Shown in pieces: positions 1-8,937 of a DNA stretch of 21,644 bases. Made by a program: the position numbers and the translations under genes. Location: positions 1-21,644 of the forward strand of contig JAAZYT010000168.1 in NCBI GenBank assembly GCA_014239505.1. The letters run 5' to 3'. The number at the start of each line of letters is the position of its first letter. Positions within the stretch are counted from its first letter, which is position 1. Below the pieces are notes generated by a model. It made no database searches, was not told the DNA's origin, and worked only from the letters and a program-made list of their open reading frames with translations. The stretch comes from Fidelibacterota bacterium. GTDB taxonomy: Bacteria; Fidelibacterota; Marinisomatia; Marinisomatales; TCS55.

Positions 1-1201
1 TAATATGAACAATATTATCAATTTCTGGTGAATCATACTCAGTTCGTCCTACCGAAACTGTCTCTGCTGACTTATCTACTAATACCTTATATGTATTACC
101 TACCATAACTTGGTTTTTCTCTGAGCTAATACTTGCTTGCAGATCTAAAATTTGATCTTTTCTTTCATTTTTTAATTCTCTAGGTACATTGTCATTTAAT
201 TTTTCTGCAATTGTGCCTTCTTCTTCTGAATATGTAAAAACTCCTAATCTATCAAATTCCATTTCTTCAATAAAGTCATATAAAGCATTAAAATCTTCAT
301 CTGTTTCATCAGGATATCCAACAATTAAAGTTGTTCTAATGCGAATATTTGGTATAGCTTCTCTTAAATCAAGTATACGTTTACGAATTCCTGATTGACC
401 TAAACCTCTCCTCATAGATTTCAAAATTTTATCAGATGCATGTTGAATTGGCATGTCCAAATATCTACATAAATTTTTAGCATTTGCCATTGATTCAATA
501 ATGCGTTTTGACAAATGTGCAGGATGAGCATAATGAAGACGAATCCAATCAAAACCTAAAGTATCTAATGATTTTATTAAATCTCCAAGGTAAGTTTTTG
601 GTTTTAGATCCCAACCATAACTAGTGGAGTCTTGTGCAATTATAAGCATCTCTTTAACATTTTTTTCTAATAGTTTTTCTGCTTCCCACATTATAGAATC
701 TATATTTCTACTTTTTTGTAATCCTCGCATAATTGGAATACTGCAAAATGAGCATCCATTGTCACATCCTTCAGCTATTTTTAAATATGCGTAGTGATTT
801 GGAGTTAGTAATGAGCGATAAAATAGAGGATCATCCATTACATAATCTTTTCCTGTAAGGAAGGATACTATTTGCTTATGATCTTTGCTCCCAAAAAATC
901 TATCAACTTCAGGAATCTCTTTTGATAATGATTCTGGGTATCTTTCAGATAAACACCCCATTACAACAAGTTGTTTTAATTTTCCAGTTTTTTTAAGTTT
1001 TGCAGAATGAAGAATTGTTTCAATTGATTCTTCTCGAGCAATATCTAAAAAGCCACATGTATTAACAACTATAGTTTCTGCCTCTTCAGGCTCTTCGGTT
1101 ATTTGAAAATTTTCTCGTTCTAATCCACCTAGCAACATCTCAGAATCAACAAGTGCCTTAGCACATCCAAGACTAATCATTTTCAATTTGTGTTGGCTCA
1201 T
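1..1201 (-). CDS. rimO: Ribosomal protein S12 methylthiotransferase RimO, 3' end cut by window edge
   Basis: Radical-SAM enzyme that adds a methylthio group to an aspartate of ribosomal protein S12. Reading from the ATG at 1201 gives about 400 residues open to the left edge; the family usually has about 430-450, so only the end of the C-terminal TRAM domain is missing. The N-terminal UPF0004 domain shows the three cluster-binding cysteines C13, C49 and C83. The radical-SAM motif CxxxCxxC is C146, C150 and C153, in the context EGCDNGCSFCSIP. The last visible residues, with GRTEYDSPEID, match the RimO TRAM region better than MiaB. The N-terminal motif reads SLGCAKALVDSE where RimO normally has SLGCPKNLVDSE. 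The start codon overlaps the ftsY stop (ATGA), so the two are translationally coupled. MiaB is the main alternative but is less likely. Confidence 0.93.
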   Translation of the reverse strand, partial: MSQHKLKMISLGCAKALVDSEMLLGGLERENFQITEEPEEAETIVVNTCGFLDIAREESIETILHSAKLKKTGKLKQLVVMGCLSERYPESLSKEIPEVDRFFGSKDHKQIVSFLTGKDYVMDDPLFYRSLLTPNHYAYLKIAEGCDNGCSFCSIPIMRGLQKSRNIDSIMWEAEKLLEKNVKEMLIIAQDSTSYGWDLKPKTYLGDLIKSLDTLGFDWIRLHYAHPAHLSKRIIESMANAKNLCRYLDMPIQHASDKILKSMRRGLGQSGIRKRILDLREAIPNIRIRTTLIVGYPDETDEDFNALYDFIEEMEFDRLGVFTYSEEEGTIAEKLNDNVPRELKNERKDQILDLQASISSEKNQVMVGNTYKVLVDKSAETVSVGRTEYDSPEIDNIVHI

Positions 1202-2094
1202 GCTGTATTATTTATTCCTAATATACTTTGAATATATTCGTTTCGATTAAATTTGTGTAAATCATTTAAATCTTCACCTGTGCCGATAAATTTTACTGAA
1301 ATATTTGATTCGTTATATAAAGGAAAAACAATCCCACCCTTTGCTGTACCATCCATTTTTGTTAGTATCGCTCCATCTAGATTAATTATACTATTAAAGT
1401 CTTTAGCTTGAATTAATGAATTTTGCCCTAAACTTGCATCTATTGTTATAAGTGAATTAATATTAAAAGAAGAAAAGTTTTTCTTAGCAAGTCTATACAT
1501 TTTTTCAAGTTCAGACATCAAGTTTTTTGATGTCTGCAACCTACCAGCAGTGTCTACTATTATAATGTCAGATTTTTGAGATTTAGCAGCTGTAAGACCA
1601 TCAAATAAAACAGATGAAGGTTGATTCGAAGATTCATTATATATCATTTCAACATTAAGTCTATTTGACCATACTTTTAATTGATCTACAGCTGCTGCTC
1701 TATAAGTATCTGCAGCAATCATAAGAACTTTTTTACCCTGAGTTTTATAGTATTTAGCTAACTTTGCGCATGAAGTTGTTTTACCTGTTCCATTAACGCC
1801 TACCATTAAGATTACCATAGGTTTAGAAAAATACTCTTCATCATTTATATTTTCAGGTAAAACTGAAATTAAATAATTCTCTACTTCTTGTATGAAATTA
1901 TTCTTTTTGTTATTCTTTATGACATCTAAGGCTTTCTCAACAGTATCAATTCCAATATCAGCTAAAATAAGTGTTTCTTCTAATTGATCTAAAGATTCAA
2001 TACTCACTTTTTCTTTTCTAACTAAATCAAAAGCCTCAGAAATTTTATCACGTGTTTGTTTTAAAGCTTTAAATATCTTTCCAGCTAATGCCAT
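1198..2094 (-). CDS. ftsY: Signal recognition particle receptor FtsY
   Basis: Membrane-associated SRP-family GTPase that docks ribosome-nascent chain-SRP complexes at the Sec translocon. The 298-residue protein has a helical N domain (about 1-85) followed by the G domain. The P-loop is GVNGTGKTT (99-107), the G2/insertion region has DTYRAAAVDQLK (129-140), G3 is DTAGR (181-185), G4 is TKMDGTAKGG (245-254) and the closing motif is GTGE (271-274). TKMDGTAKGG and the absence of an M domain mark it as FtsY, not Ffh. The acidic A domain of E. coli FtsY is absent, giving the short form common in many bacteria. The start codon shares one base with the upstream stop (TAATG), and the end overlaps rimO. 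It probably belongs to the ten-gene run that starts with the CRP-type regulator. Confidence 0.97.
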   Translation of the reverse strand: MALAGKIFKALKQTRDKISEAFDLVRKEKVSIESLDQLEETLILADIGIDTVEKALDVIKNNKKNNFIQEVENYLISVLPENINDEEYFSKPMVILMVGVNGTGKTTSCAKLAKYYKTQGKKVLMIAADTYRAAAVDQLKVWSNRLNVEMIYNESSNQPSSVLFDGLTAAKSQKSDIIIVDTAGRLQTSKNLMSELEKMYRLAKKNFSSFNINSLITIDASLGQNSLIQAKDFNSIINLDGAILTKMDGTAKGGIVFPLYNESNISVKFIGTGEDLNDLHKFNRNEYIQSILGINNTA

Positions 2095-2660
2095 TAACGA
2101 ATCTCTTTATATAATTTAAAAAATGTTTTTATATATGATAGCCAACTTATTGTTAACAAAAATGTAGCAAAGTAAATAGCTAAATCTTTTGTCCATGGCA
2201 ATGCATCCCAAGGCCATATGTGTAATAGTAATGCTAATGAAGTAATTCCTGCTGCCCACTTACCCCACCAATTAGCATTAAGTATAAATTTAGTATGATT
2301 TAAAAAATATATAGCAGATAGAGCTATAGTTATATATCTGGATAAGTATAATATAAAAAACCAACCTGGGAATCTACCTACTAATGTTAAATATGAAGAA
2401 ACAGAAAGTATGCACGCAAAGTCTGCAATAGGATCAATCCATTTTCCAAAGTGTGTTACCTCATGAGCCTGCCTAGCAAACCAACCATCTAATGTATCTG
2501 AGAGGACAGCTATTATAATTAAAGTAAATGTAATATAACCTAATTCTGGATCACGTAATGTATAAACTATTGGAACTGCAAGGACAGCTCTACCAAGACT
2601 AATCATGTTTGCGAATGTAAGTATTTTTGTTGGATCAGTAATTTTTGGTTTTATCGACAT
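2094..2660 (-). CDS. pgsA: CDP-alcohol phosphatidyltransferase, probably phosphatidylglycerophosphate synthase
   Basis: Integral membrane enzyme that transfers a phosphatidyl group from CDP-diacylglycerol to an alcohol, most likely glycerol-3-phosphate in phosphatidylglycerol synthesis. The 188-residue protein carries the full family signature DxxDGxxARx8GxxxDxxxD: D55, D58, G59, A62, R63, G72, D76 and D80. Five or six hydrophobic segments follow the usual pattern, and the size fits PgsA (about 180-200). The last motif reads DPIADF, whereas typical PgsA has DPIADK, so the alcohol substrate is inferred, not proved; another CDP-alcohol transferase is possible. The ATG overlaps the end of the ABC ATPase gene by 26 bases, with no recognisable Shine-Dalgarno sequence. 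The one-base overlap with ftsY suggests coupled translation. Confidence 0.85.
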   Translation of the reverse strand: MSIKPKITDPTKILTFANMISLGRAVLAVPIVYTLRDPELGYITFTLIIIAVLSDTLDGWFARQAHEVTHFGKWIDPIADFACILSVSSYLTLVGRFPGWFFILYLSRYITIALSAIYFLNHTKFILNANWWGKWAAGITSLALLLHIWPWDALPWTKDLAIYFATFLLTISWLSYIKTFFKLYKEIR

Positions 2661-3963
2661 TTGTTTGAATATTTTTATTATTTATTAAAGATTGGTTATC
2701 TAAATCATATATTTGATCACAATGAGCTATAAAAAATGGTCTATCATGTGAAATTAAAATAACATGTTTTTGAATTAATACTTCACATAGAAGTTGGCTT
2801 AAAATCTCTTTTTGTTCCCAACCAAATCCAAAAGTTGGTTCATCTAAGATTAAAAGGTCATAATTGCAATGAGAGAGAATAATTATCAATGACATTCGTA
2901 AAGTTGACCAAGGAATATCTAGGGAAGATTGGGTCTTTATTATTTCCCAATTAATCTGATGGGAATTAAGCTGATTAATACATTTATTTACTAATCTTTT
3001 ATTTAATTTCTCTTTTTTTATCAGTTTTTGAATAAAAGAGTCAAGAGAATTTGGACCTAAAATTCTTTCAGGAAACTGATCAAGCATTGCAATTGTAGGA
3101 TTTTGATTATTAACTAAAAGTGAAATGGATCCATTAGTTGGTTCTAATAAACCTGTAAATAACTGTGCTAGAGTTGTTTTTCCTATACCATTTTTTCCAG
3201 CTAAACCTATACTGCGAGCACTATTCATATCAACATTCCAGTTTTTAATCAAAGATGTGCTTTTTTCGTATTGAAATGACAAATTTTTAATTTTTAAAGA
3301 CATTCCACCTTTTAAGGAAGAAACATTATAATTTTTTCTTTTTTTGAAATTATTTACTTGTGCAAAATCAGATAATGAAATTACCCAATTTGAATTACTG
3401 TAACTAAAATCTGAGATATCAGATGTAAACCATAAAATTGTCATTTCTTTATTTATTTTTTGTTGCATCCATTTAACCCAATAAGACTTTATGTCTGCGT
3501 TCATAAATGATAAACCATCATCAATTAAAACAAGTTCCGGATTCATACTGAAAGCAGTAACTAAATTTAACATTTCCATTTCCCCTCCACTTAAAGTCGA
3601 AGGATGTCTATTCCAATCTTTAATAAACGCTAAATTTGATTTTATTTTTTTATACTTAGTCTGTAAAAAATGAGTATCAAAGAAATTAGATTCAAGACCA
3701 AAAGACAACTCTAAAGATAATTTATGAGATAGAATTTGATTTTCTGGGTTTTGAAAAACAATTTGAATTGCTTTAGGAACATTTGATTCAACAACTTTAA
3801 AATGACCATTATGAGTTGAATTTAAATTTGCAAGGCTACGTATTAAATGTGTTTTACCGCTACCACTTTCACCATAAATAATATGTATTCCAGGAGAAAA
3901 GGTTATTGGCTTTGTTCGAGAAAATTTAGTGTAATCTAAACAAAAGTTCACAGATCTAATCAT
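2635..3963 (-). CDS. Fused double ABC ATPase of the ECF (EcfA/CbiO) transporter type
   Basis: Two nucleotide-binding domains in one 442-residue chain, with no membrane segment. Domain 1 has Walker A GESGSGKT (31-38), Q71 in QNPENQ, signature LSGGE (124-128) and Walker B ending D148-D149, with S181 where the H-loop histidine should be. Domain 2 has Walker A GKNGIGKT (256-263), Q296 in DQFPER, a degraded signature region WSTLRMSL (352-359), Walker B LILDEP (D374, E375) and H406 in SHD. The QNPxxQ and QFPER Q-loops are typical of energy-coupling-factor ATPases, which power vitamin and metal uptake. No EcfT or substrate-binding S subunit is in the window, so the substrate is unknown. It overlaps both neighbours (kdtA by 8 bases, pgsA by 26), so it is embedded in the envelope operon. 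Confidence 0.85.
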   Translation of the reverse strand: MIRSVNFCLDYTKFSRTKPITFSPGIHIIYGESGSGKTHLIRSLANLNSTHNGHFKVVESNVPKAIQIVFQNPENQILSHKLSLELSFGLESNFFDTHFLQTKYKKIKSNLAFIKDWNRHPSTLSGGEMEMLNLVTAFSMNPELVLIDDGLSFMNADIKSYWVKWMQQKINKEMTILWFTSDISDFSYSNSNWVISLSDFAQVNNFKKRKNYNVSSLKGGMSLKIKNLSFQYEKSTSLIKNWNVDMNSARSIGLAGKNGIGKTTLAQLFTGLLEPTNGSISLLVNNQNPTIAMLDQFPERILGPNSLDSFIQKLIKKEKLNKRLVNKCINQLNSHQINWEIIKTQSSLDIPWSTLRMSLIIILSHCNYDLLILDEPTFGFGWEQKEILSQLLCEVLIQKHVILISHDRPFFIAHCDQIYDLDNQSLINNKNIQTNVDKTKNY

Positions 3964-5230
3964 GTATAATATTTCTAACTACTCGTGTAGCAGAACCTAA
4001 ATTACGATGTACAACATTTGTTGAAGCATAACTTGCTTTAATAAATGTTGTTTCATCATTGAAAAGTTTTTTAATTCCTAAGAAAAGATCAGTTCCTGAA
4101 TCAATTTGAAACCCACCACCATTTTTAATTAATTCTTCTGCTTCATGTGAATTATTATAGCGTGGACCGAAATAAATTGGTAATCTTGCAATTGCTGGTT
4201 CCATCACATTATGAATTCCAGTTGAAAAACCGCCACCAATATATGCTATTTGGCCATACCAATATAATTGAGCTAATTGGCCAATCGTATCTACTAAACA
4301 AACCCTTGCATTCAATTTATTAGGTTTAGTTTTACTAATTCGTTCAACTGAAAAATTCTTTGATTTAAAAAAAGTTGATGCTTGATCTAAATATTGATCT
4401 TTTGGTTCATGATATGCCCAAATTATAGATAAGTCATTTATTTCATTCATTAGACTTACAATAGATTCTAAAATAATATTTTCATCTTCTTTATGCATAC
4501 TACCAAGTAACAGTGTTTTTGGTCTTTGCAAAACAGATTTTGTACGTTCAACCGTGAAGTTGTCAGCTTTTATTTTTACTTCATCGTATCTTGGATTGCC
4601 TAAAACTCGAATGATTGGATTAATTGAATTTTTCAATATTAATTGAAGAAGATTATTGTCAGAATTTGAAATTGTATAAATTGCGTAGAAACTACTATAT
4701 ACTCTTTTATAAAAGTCTTTAATAAATGGTAATAGTTTTGATGTGTTATTTGAGAACCTAGCAGCAAATAAAGTAGTAGGTACGCCCATGTATTCAGCTC
4801 TCCAAATCAAGTTAGGCCAAACATCATAAGCAGCTAAAATTATTTTTTTTGGTTTAACAATTTTTAAGCATCGATTAATTATCCAAAAAAAATCAAATGG
4901 TAAATAAATTTTACAGTCAATATTTTGATCATTTACATGATTATAACCTGATGGTGAAAAAAAACTAACAATTGATTTTGAAGAAGGTTCAATTTCTTTC
5001 AATCCAGCGAGAACAGGCTTTATTTGTTCATATTCACCAAGTGAAGCTGCGTGAAACCAATAGATATCATTTTCAGTTTCATTTTTATTCATAAAAACTT
5101 TTAATTGTGTATATGTGTTCAGTCTACCAAAGAAACCTTCTCTAATTTTCTTATTAAATAAACAAGTAATTATTCCAAATAAAAACAAAGTTGGTAGTAT
5201 CATTAAATTATAGATTAACATCCAAAACAT
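3956..5230 (-). CDS. waaA: 3-deoxy-D-manno-octulosonic acid (Kdo) transferase
   Basis: GT30 enzyme (WaaA/KdtA) that moves Kdo from CMP-Kdo to lipid A precursor at the cytoplasmic face of the inner membrane, building the inner LPS core. The 424-residue protein is normal length. It begins with a hydrophobic anchor (about 4-24), then the hallmark WFHAASLGE (58-66). The C-terminal Rossmann half has IGQLAQLYWYGQIAYIGGGF, GIHNVMEPAIARLPIYFGPR and NSHEAEEL, all typical of Kdo transferase. The usual ETEIWPN motif is replaced by AYDVWPN (133-139), a variant somewhat like that of Bacteroidota relatives. Its start shares one base with the GT9 stop and its end overlaps the ABC ATPase gene. With the GT9 gene it indicates an outer membrane containing LPS. 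Confidence 0.95.
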   Translation of the reverse strand: MFWMLIYNLMILPTLFLFGIITCLFNKKIREGFFGRLNTYTQLKVFMNKNETENDIYWFHAASLGEYEQIKPVLAGLKEIEPSSKSIVSFFSPSGYNHVNDQNIDCKIYLPFDFFWIINRCLKIVKPKKIILAAYDVWPNLIWRAEYMGVPTTLFAARFSNNTSKLLPFIKDFYKRVYSSFYAIYTISNSDNNLLQLILKNSINPIIRVLGNPRYDEVKIKADNFTVERTKSVLQRPKTLLLGSMHKEDENIILESIVSLMNEINDLSIIWAYHEPKDQYLDQASTFFKSKNFSVERISKTKPNKLNARVCLVDTIGQLAQLYWYGQIAYIGGGFSTGIHNVMEPAIARLPIYFGPRYNNSHEAEELIKNGGGFQIDSGTDLFLGIKKLFNDETTFIKASYASTNVVHRNLGSATRVVRNIIHD

Positions 5231-6255
5231 TATTGCATTACTCTTTTTACTGCATTCATTACATCCTCTACATCAATGTTTGTCATGCAATATTGTTTTT
5301 TTCTGTAGCATGGTATACTACCATTTTGTGAACATGGACGGCACCATAAATTTGTATCTTCAACTGTAACAGATTTTTTATTAAAAACTCCCGCACCTGT
5401 TTCTTTTGTAGTTGGTCCTAAAATTGAAATTGCAGGTATATCTAATCCTTCAGCTGCGTGAACTAAACCAGTATCACTTCCTATAACGAATTCAGATTGA
5501 CTAATAATTGCAATTGATTCTCTCAAACTAGTTTCACCATGAATATCTATTAAATTCTTTCCAAAAGTGTCTTTTATCCTATTACAAATTATATCATAAG
5601 AATTTCCAACTAATAATGGAGTTAAATTATAGTTTTCTACACATTTTTTAATAACTGTAACATATCTTTCAAAAAGCCAAGTTTTTTGAGGCCAAGCAGC
5701 TCCAGGTAAAATAACAAAAAATGGATTTATAGCCCCTCTTGAATGAATGAATTTTTTAGATTTAATCTTTTCTTCTTTTGAAATAAACAGTTTCGTTTTT
5801 GATGGATTATTCTCTTCATTAATTAAATCATCTATTGTTCCATTCATCCATGATCTAACAGAGAACTCTTTAGGAAATTGATTCAAATGAAATACATAAT
5901 TTTTAAACCTTTTCCATCTAGGTTTTCTAATATACCTTTTTTCTGAATTTTTGATAAATTTTCTAATAATTTTTGATCGTGTAGTATTGTGAAGGTCTAA
6001 AACTAAATCATATTTCAAAGCATTCATTTCATAGGAAATACTTTTTAAATCTTTATAGTTTGCTTTTATGTCAACTTCATAAATATTATTAATATATGGA
6101 TGTTCATTAAGTAAAGATGAATATTTAGATAAAGTCATGAAATCTATTAAAGTATCAGGAAAGTTCTTTTTAAGTGTTCCAATGACTGAAGTTGTTTGAA
6201 CAATATCACCAATAGAACTAAATCTTAAGACTAAAATAGTCTTTGGATAATTCAT
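5230..6255 (-). CDS. Glycosyltransferase family 9, heptosyltransferase-like
   Basis: A 341-residue GT9 protein of the ADP-heptose:LPS heptosyltransferase family (WaaC/WaaF-like), which adds sugars to the LPS core in the cytoplasm. Seen: N-terminal RFSSIGDIVQTTSV with the family aspartate at D17, LPGAAWPQKTW (183-193) and VIGSDTGLVHAAEGLDIPAI (257-276). The C-terminal cysteine cluster C305, C308, C316 and C323 is typical of heptosyltransferase II-like members. Many GT9 proteins outside Enterobacteria have other acceptors, so the sugar transferred is inferred. It starts four bases after the polyprenyl synthase gene and ends in a one-base overlap with the Kdo transferase gene, which supports a shared LPS-core role. 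No Shine-Dalgarno sequence is visible. Confidence 0.92.
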   Translation of the reverse strand: MNYPKTILVLRFSSIGDIVQTTSVIGTLKKNFPDTLIDFMTLSKYSSLLNEHPYINNIYEVDIKANYKDLKSISYEMNALKYDLVLDLHNTTRSKIIRKFIKNSEKRYIRKPRWKRFKNYVFHLNQFPKEFSVRSWMNGTIDDLINEENNPSKTKLFISKEEKIKSKKFIHSRGAINPFFVILPGAAWPQKTWLFERYVTVIKKCVENYNLTPLLVGNSYDIICNRIKDTFGKNLIDIHGETSLRESIAIISQSEFVIGSDTGLVHAAEGLDIPAISILGPTTKETGAGVFNKKSVTVEDTNLWCRPCSQNGSIPCYRKKQYCMTNIDVEDVMNAVKRVMQ

Positions 6256-6259
6256 TAAA

Positions 6260-7249
6260 TTAGCTTGAACGTTGAGTATTAAAATTAATTAAGTCAATCA
6301 TTGACTGCTTGTAAGTAGACTCAGGGTACATTGTTATAGCCTCAAATGCTTGACTATTAAGTTCATTAATCTTTTCTTCAGCATAATTAAACCCACCTGC
6401 ATCATGAACAATCTCATTTAGATCATGTATGTCAGAATTTGTTTTTTTCTTAGAACTAATAATTTTTTTTAACTTACGAAGCTTTGACCTGTTAATTTGT
6501 TCATAAGTATAAATTAAAGGTAAAGTGACCATATTTCGTTTTAAATCAGCACCAATATCTTTACCAGTTTGCTTTTCATTACCTAATAAATCAAACAAGT
6601 CATCTTTTATTTGAAATGCCATACCTAATTTTGTCCCATAAGTAATCATAGCTTTTCTATCATTTTTTTCACCTGTTGACGTTATTGCACCTAATTCACA
6701 ACTTGTAGAAATTAATGAAGCTGTTTTTTTGTAAATCATTTGGTAATATACTTCTTCAGTCATAGAACGAGTTAAAGATTTTTCAATTTGTAAAATTTCA
6801 CCAGCCGCAAGTTTTTCAGCAGTATCTGCAATAAGTTGTAAAGCTGCAAAATCTTTTAATCCAACCATCTTTATCAATGCTTTACTGAAAATAAAATCTC
6901 CCATAAGTATTGATATTTTGTTCTTCCAAATACGATTAATGGAAAGAAATCCACGGCGTTTTTCAGCTTCATCAACAACATCATCATGTATTAATGTTGC
7001 AATATGAAGTAATTCTATCATTGCAGCTGCCTTATAACTATTTAAATTCGGTTGACCACAAACCCTTGAAGCTAATAACGTAAGGATTGGACGAATATGT
7101 TTCCCTTTGTGACGAATTATATATTTACCAACTAAATTAATCAATCTAACTTCTGAACTAAGTGCATCTCTAAATTCTTTTTCAAATAATTTAATATCAT
7201 CAAAAATTGGTTCAGTAATAAGTCTGAGTGATTTTTTATCTTTTTTCAT
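6260..7249 (-). CDS. Long-chain all-trans polyprenyl diphosphate synthase
   Basis: Soluble trans-prenyltransferase that extends an allylic diphosphate with isopentenyl diphosphate, probably supplying the side chain of a respiratory quinone. The 329-residue protein has GKHIRP (49-54), first aspartate-rich motif DDVVD (89-93) followed by EAEKRRG, and second motif DDLFD (216-220) preceded by GMAFQIK. The residue five before the first motif is small (A84), which in this family leaves room for long chains, as in octaprenyl or heptaprenyl synthases, so a farnesyl or geranylgeranyl product is less likely. The exact chain length cannot be read from sequence. It lies nine bases after tatC and four before the GT9 gene. 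Confidence 0.95.
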   Translation of the reverse strand: MKKDKKSLRLITEPIFDDIKLFEKEFRDALSSEVRLINLVGKYIIRHKGKHIRPILTLLASRVCGQPNLNSYKAAAMIELLHIATLIHDDVVDEAEKRRGFLSINRIWKNKISILMGDFIFSKALIKMVGLKDFAALQLIADTAEKLAAGEILQIEKSLTRSMTEEVYYQMIYKKTASLISTSCELGAITSTGEKNDRKAMITYGTKLGMAFQIKDDLFDLLGNEKQTGKDIGADLKRNMVTLPLIYTYEQINRSKLRKLKKIISSKKKTNSDIHDLNEIVHDAGGFNYAEEKINELNSQAFEAITMYPESTYKQSMIDLINFNTQRSS

Positions 7250-7258
7250 ACTTTTAAA

Positions 7259-7987
7259 TTAATCACTTTTTCTTCGACTTACTAACCAACTCACACCTAT
7301 ACTAATTTCATATAATAACATTAATGGAATAGACATTAAAACTAAACTAACTGGATCTGGTGGAGTTATAAATGCACTGATGATTAAAATAACAACTATT
7401 GCATGTCTTCTATAATGAGACATAAACGCAGGCGTTAGTAAACCAAAAATTGATAGAATAAATACTAAAACAGGCAACTCAAAAATTAGACCACTACCCA
7501 ACATTAGCCATGTTATAAAATTAAAATAATAGTTAATTGAGAAATTATTTTGAATTCCTTCCATTCCAACTGAAGTGAAAAAATCTAAGGAAAAAGGTAT
7601 TATTACTTTATAAGCAAAAGTTAGACCAATTAAAAATGATAGATATGTAAATATTATTAAAGGTGCTACATACTTACGCTCATTCATATATAAACCTGGT
7701 GAAATAAATTGCCAAATTTGAAATGTAAGAACTGGGACCGCTAATACAATCCCTCCAACTAGTGATATTCCCCATTTAATCATGAACATACCTTGAACTT
7801 TTAAAACTTGCAAATCCATTGGGTATTTTAAACTTTGTGTAGGCTTAATTAGAAAATCTATCAAAGAATCAATAAAAAAAAAGGTTATAATAGCTCCAAT
7901 TATAACTGATATTAATGATTTAACTAAACGCCACCTTAATTCTTCTAAATGTTCTAAGAATGGCATCGATTGATGATTATTAGACAT
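7259..7987 (-). CDS. tatC: Twin-arginine translocase subunit TatC
   Basis: Core receptor of the Tat pathway, which exports folded proteins bearing twin-arginine signals. From the ATG at 7987 the protein has 242 residues, the usual length, with the conserved cytoplasmic N-terminus MPFLEHLEELRWRL and six hydrophobic segments. It contains FQIWQFISPGLYMNERKY and the loop FELPVLVFILSIFGL, both characteristic. An in-frame TTG at 7999 would add four residues, but GAGG (7994-7997) lies six bases upstream of the ATG and overlaps that TTG codon region, so the ATG is preferred. The start overlaps the meaB stop by eight bases. No tatA or tatB gene is in the window. Confidence 0.96.
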   Translation of the reverse strand: MSNNHQSMPFLEHLEELRWRLVKSLISVIIGAIITFFFIDSLIDFLIKPTQSLKYPMDLQVLKVQGMFMIKWGISLVGGIVLAVPVLTFQIWQFISPGLYMNERKYVAPLIIFTYLSFLIGLTFAYKVIIPFSLDFFTSVGMEGIQNNFSINYYFNFITWLMLGSGLIFELPVLVFILSIFGLLTPAFMSHYRRHAIVVILIISAFITPPDPVSLVLMSIPLMLLYEISIGVSWLVSRRKSD

Positions 7988-8921
7988 TTTTATCCTCAAA
8001 TAATTTCCTCATAACTTCATAATGAGAAACTTTAATTGAATTTATATTGTTAATTGCTAATTTTAGTTGATCAACTTTTTTCTTAGACCAAAAATTACTC
8101 AATAAACGTTCTTGTACTAATTGAAGTATTCTATTTTTGTGTCTTAATAATTTTTTTTCATTAAGCATATTTTTATTTTGCATTAATTTCAAAAGCTCAT
8201 TTAAACCTGAATAAAATTTTTCTACACCATCTCCTTTATTGGCAGAGGTACTATATACTTCAGGAACTAAATCTTCTTTTTTTGAAAATGAATGCAAAAT
8301 AGAAGCTAAGTTTTGAGCCAATCTTCCTGAACCATCTCTATCACTTTTATTTATTACAAAAATATCTGCAATCTCTATAAGACCAGCTTTCATAAGTTGA
8401 ACTTCATCCCCTGACTCAGGTACTAAAACTACTATAGTTACATCAACAGCTTTAGAAACATCAAGTTCACCTTGGCCAACACCAACTGTTTCATAAATAA
8501 TAATATCTTTACCACTAGCAGCTAACACATCACCAACTTCTTGTGCTTTTTTTGTTAAACCACCTAAATCACCACGAGACCCCATACTTCTTATAAAAAC
8601 ATTATCATTAAATAAATATTGATTCATTCTCACGCGATCACCAAGTAGAGCCCCACCAGTAAATGGACTGGTTGGATCAATAGCAATAATACCAACGCTT
8701 TTATTATCAGTAAGAAAGTATTTTATAATTTGATTCGTTAATGTACTCTTTCCAGCACCTGGAGGGCCAGTCACACCTATTCTTATTGAATTATGACTTA
8801 ACGAATATATTTCGTTAAAGAATTCATTGCTTATATCACTATTTGATTCAATCTCTGAAATGACACGCGATAAGGTTAGATGATCATTTGATCTTATAAG
8901 ATCAATAGTTTTGGAATCCAT
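7980..8921 (-). CDS. meaB: MeaB/ArgK-family G protein (methylmalonyl-CoA mutase chaperone type)
   Basis: G3E-class GTPase that in characterised systems loads and protects B12 in acyl-CoA mutases such as methylmalonyl-CoA mutase. From ATG 8921 it has 313 residues: P-loop GPPGAGKST (52-60), IDPTSPFTGGALLGDR (81-96), SMGSRGDLGGL (112-122), YETVGVGQGELD (143-154) and NKSD (191-194), all family hallmarks. A longer version from TTG 8966 would overlap the regulator gene; I prefer the ATG because it follows that gene's stop by 17 bases and fits the family N-terminus, but neither start has a good Shine-Dalgarno site. No mutase or B12 gene is in the window, so the partner is unknown. The older name, arginine transport ATPase, is misleading. 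Confidence 0.9.
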   Translation of the reverse strand: MDSKTIDLIRSNDHLTLSRVISEIESNSDISNEFFNEIYSLSHNSIRIGVTGPPGAGKSTLTNQIIKYFLTDNKSVGIIAIDPTSPFTGGALLGDRVRMNQYLFNDNVFIRSMGSRGDLGGLTKKAQEVGDVLAASGKDIIIYETVGVGQGELDVSKAVDVTIVVLVPESGDEVQLMKAGLIEIADIFVINKSDRDGSGRLAQNLASILHSFSKKEDLVPEVYSTSANKGDGVEKFYSGLNELLKLMQNKNMLNEKKLLRHKNRILQLVQERLLSNFWSKKKVDQLKLAINNINSIKVSHYEVMRKLFEDKNV

Positions 8922-8937
8922 ATTCTTAGGTATAAGA

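Noticed and set aside
189..398. Open frame of 69 codons on the plus strand
   Set aside because: It lies inside rimO on the opposite strand; the minus-strand frame carries all RimO cysteine motifs, and this one shows no domain.
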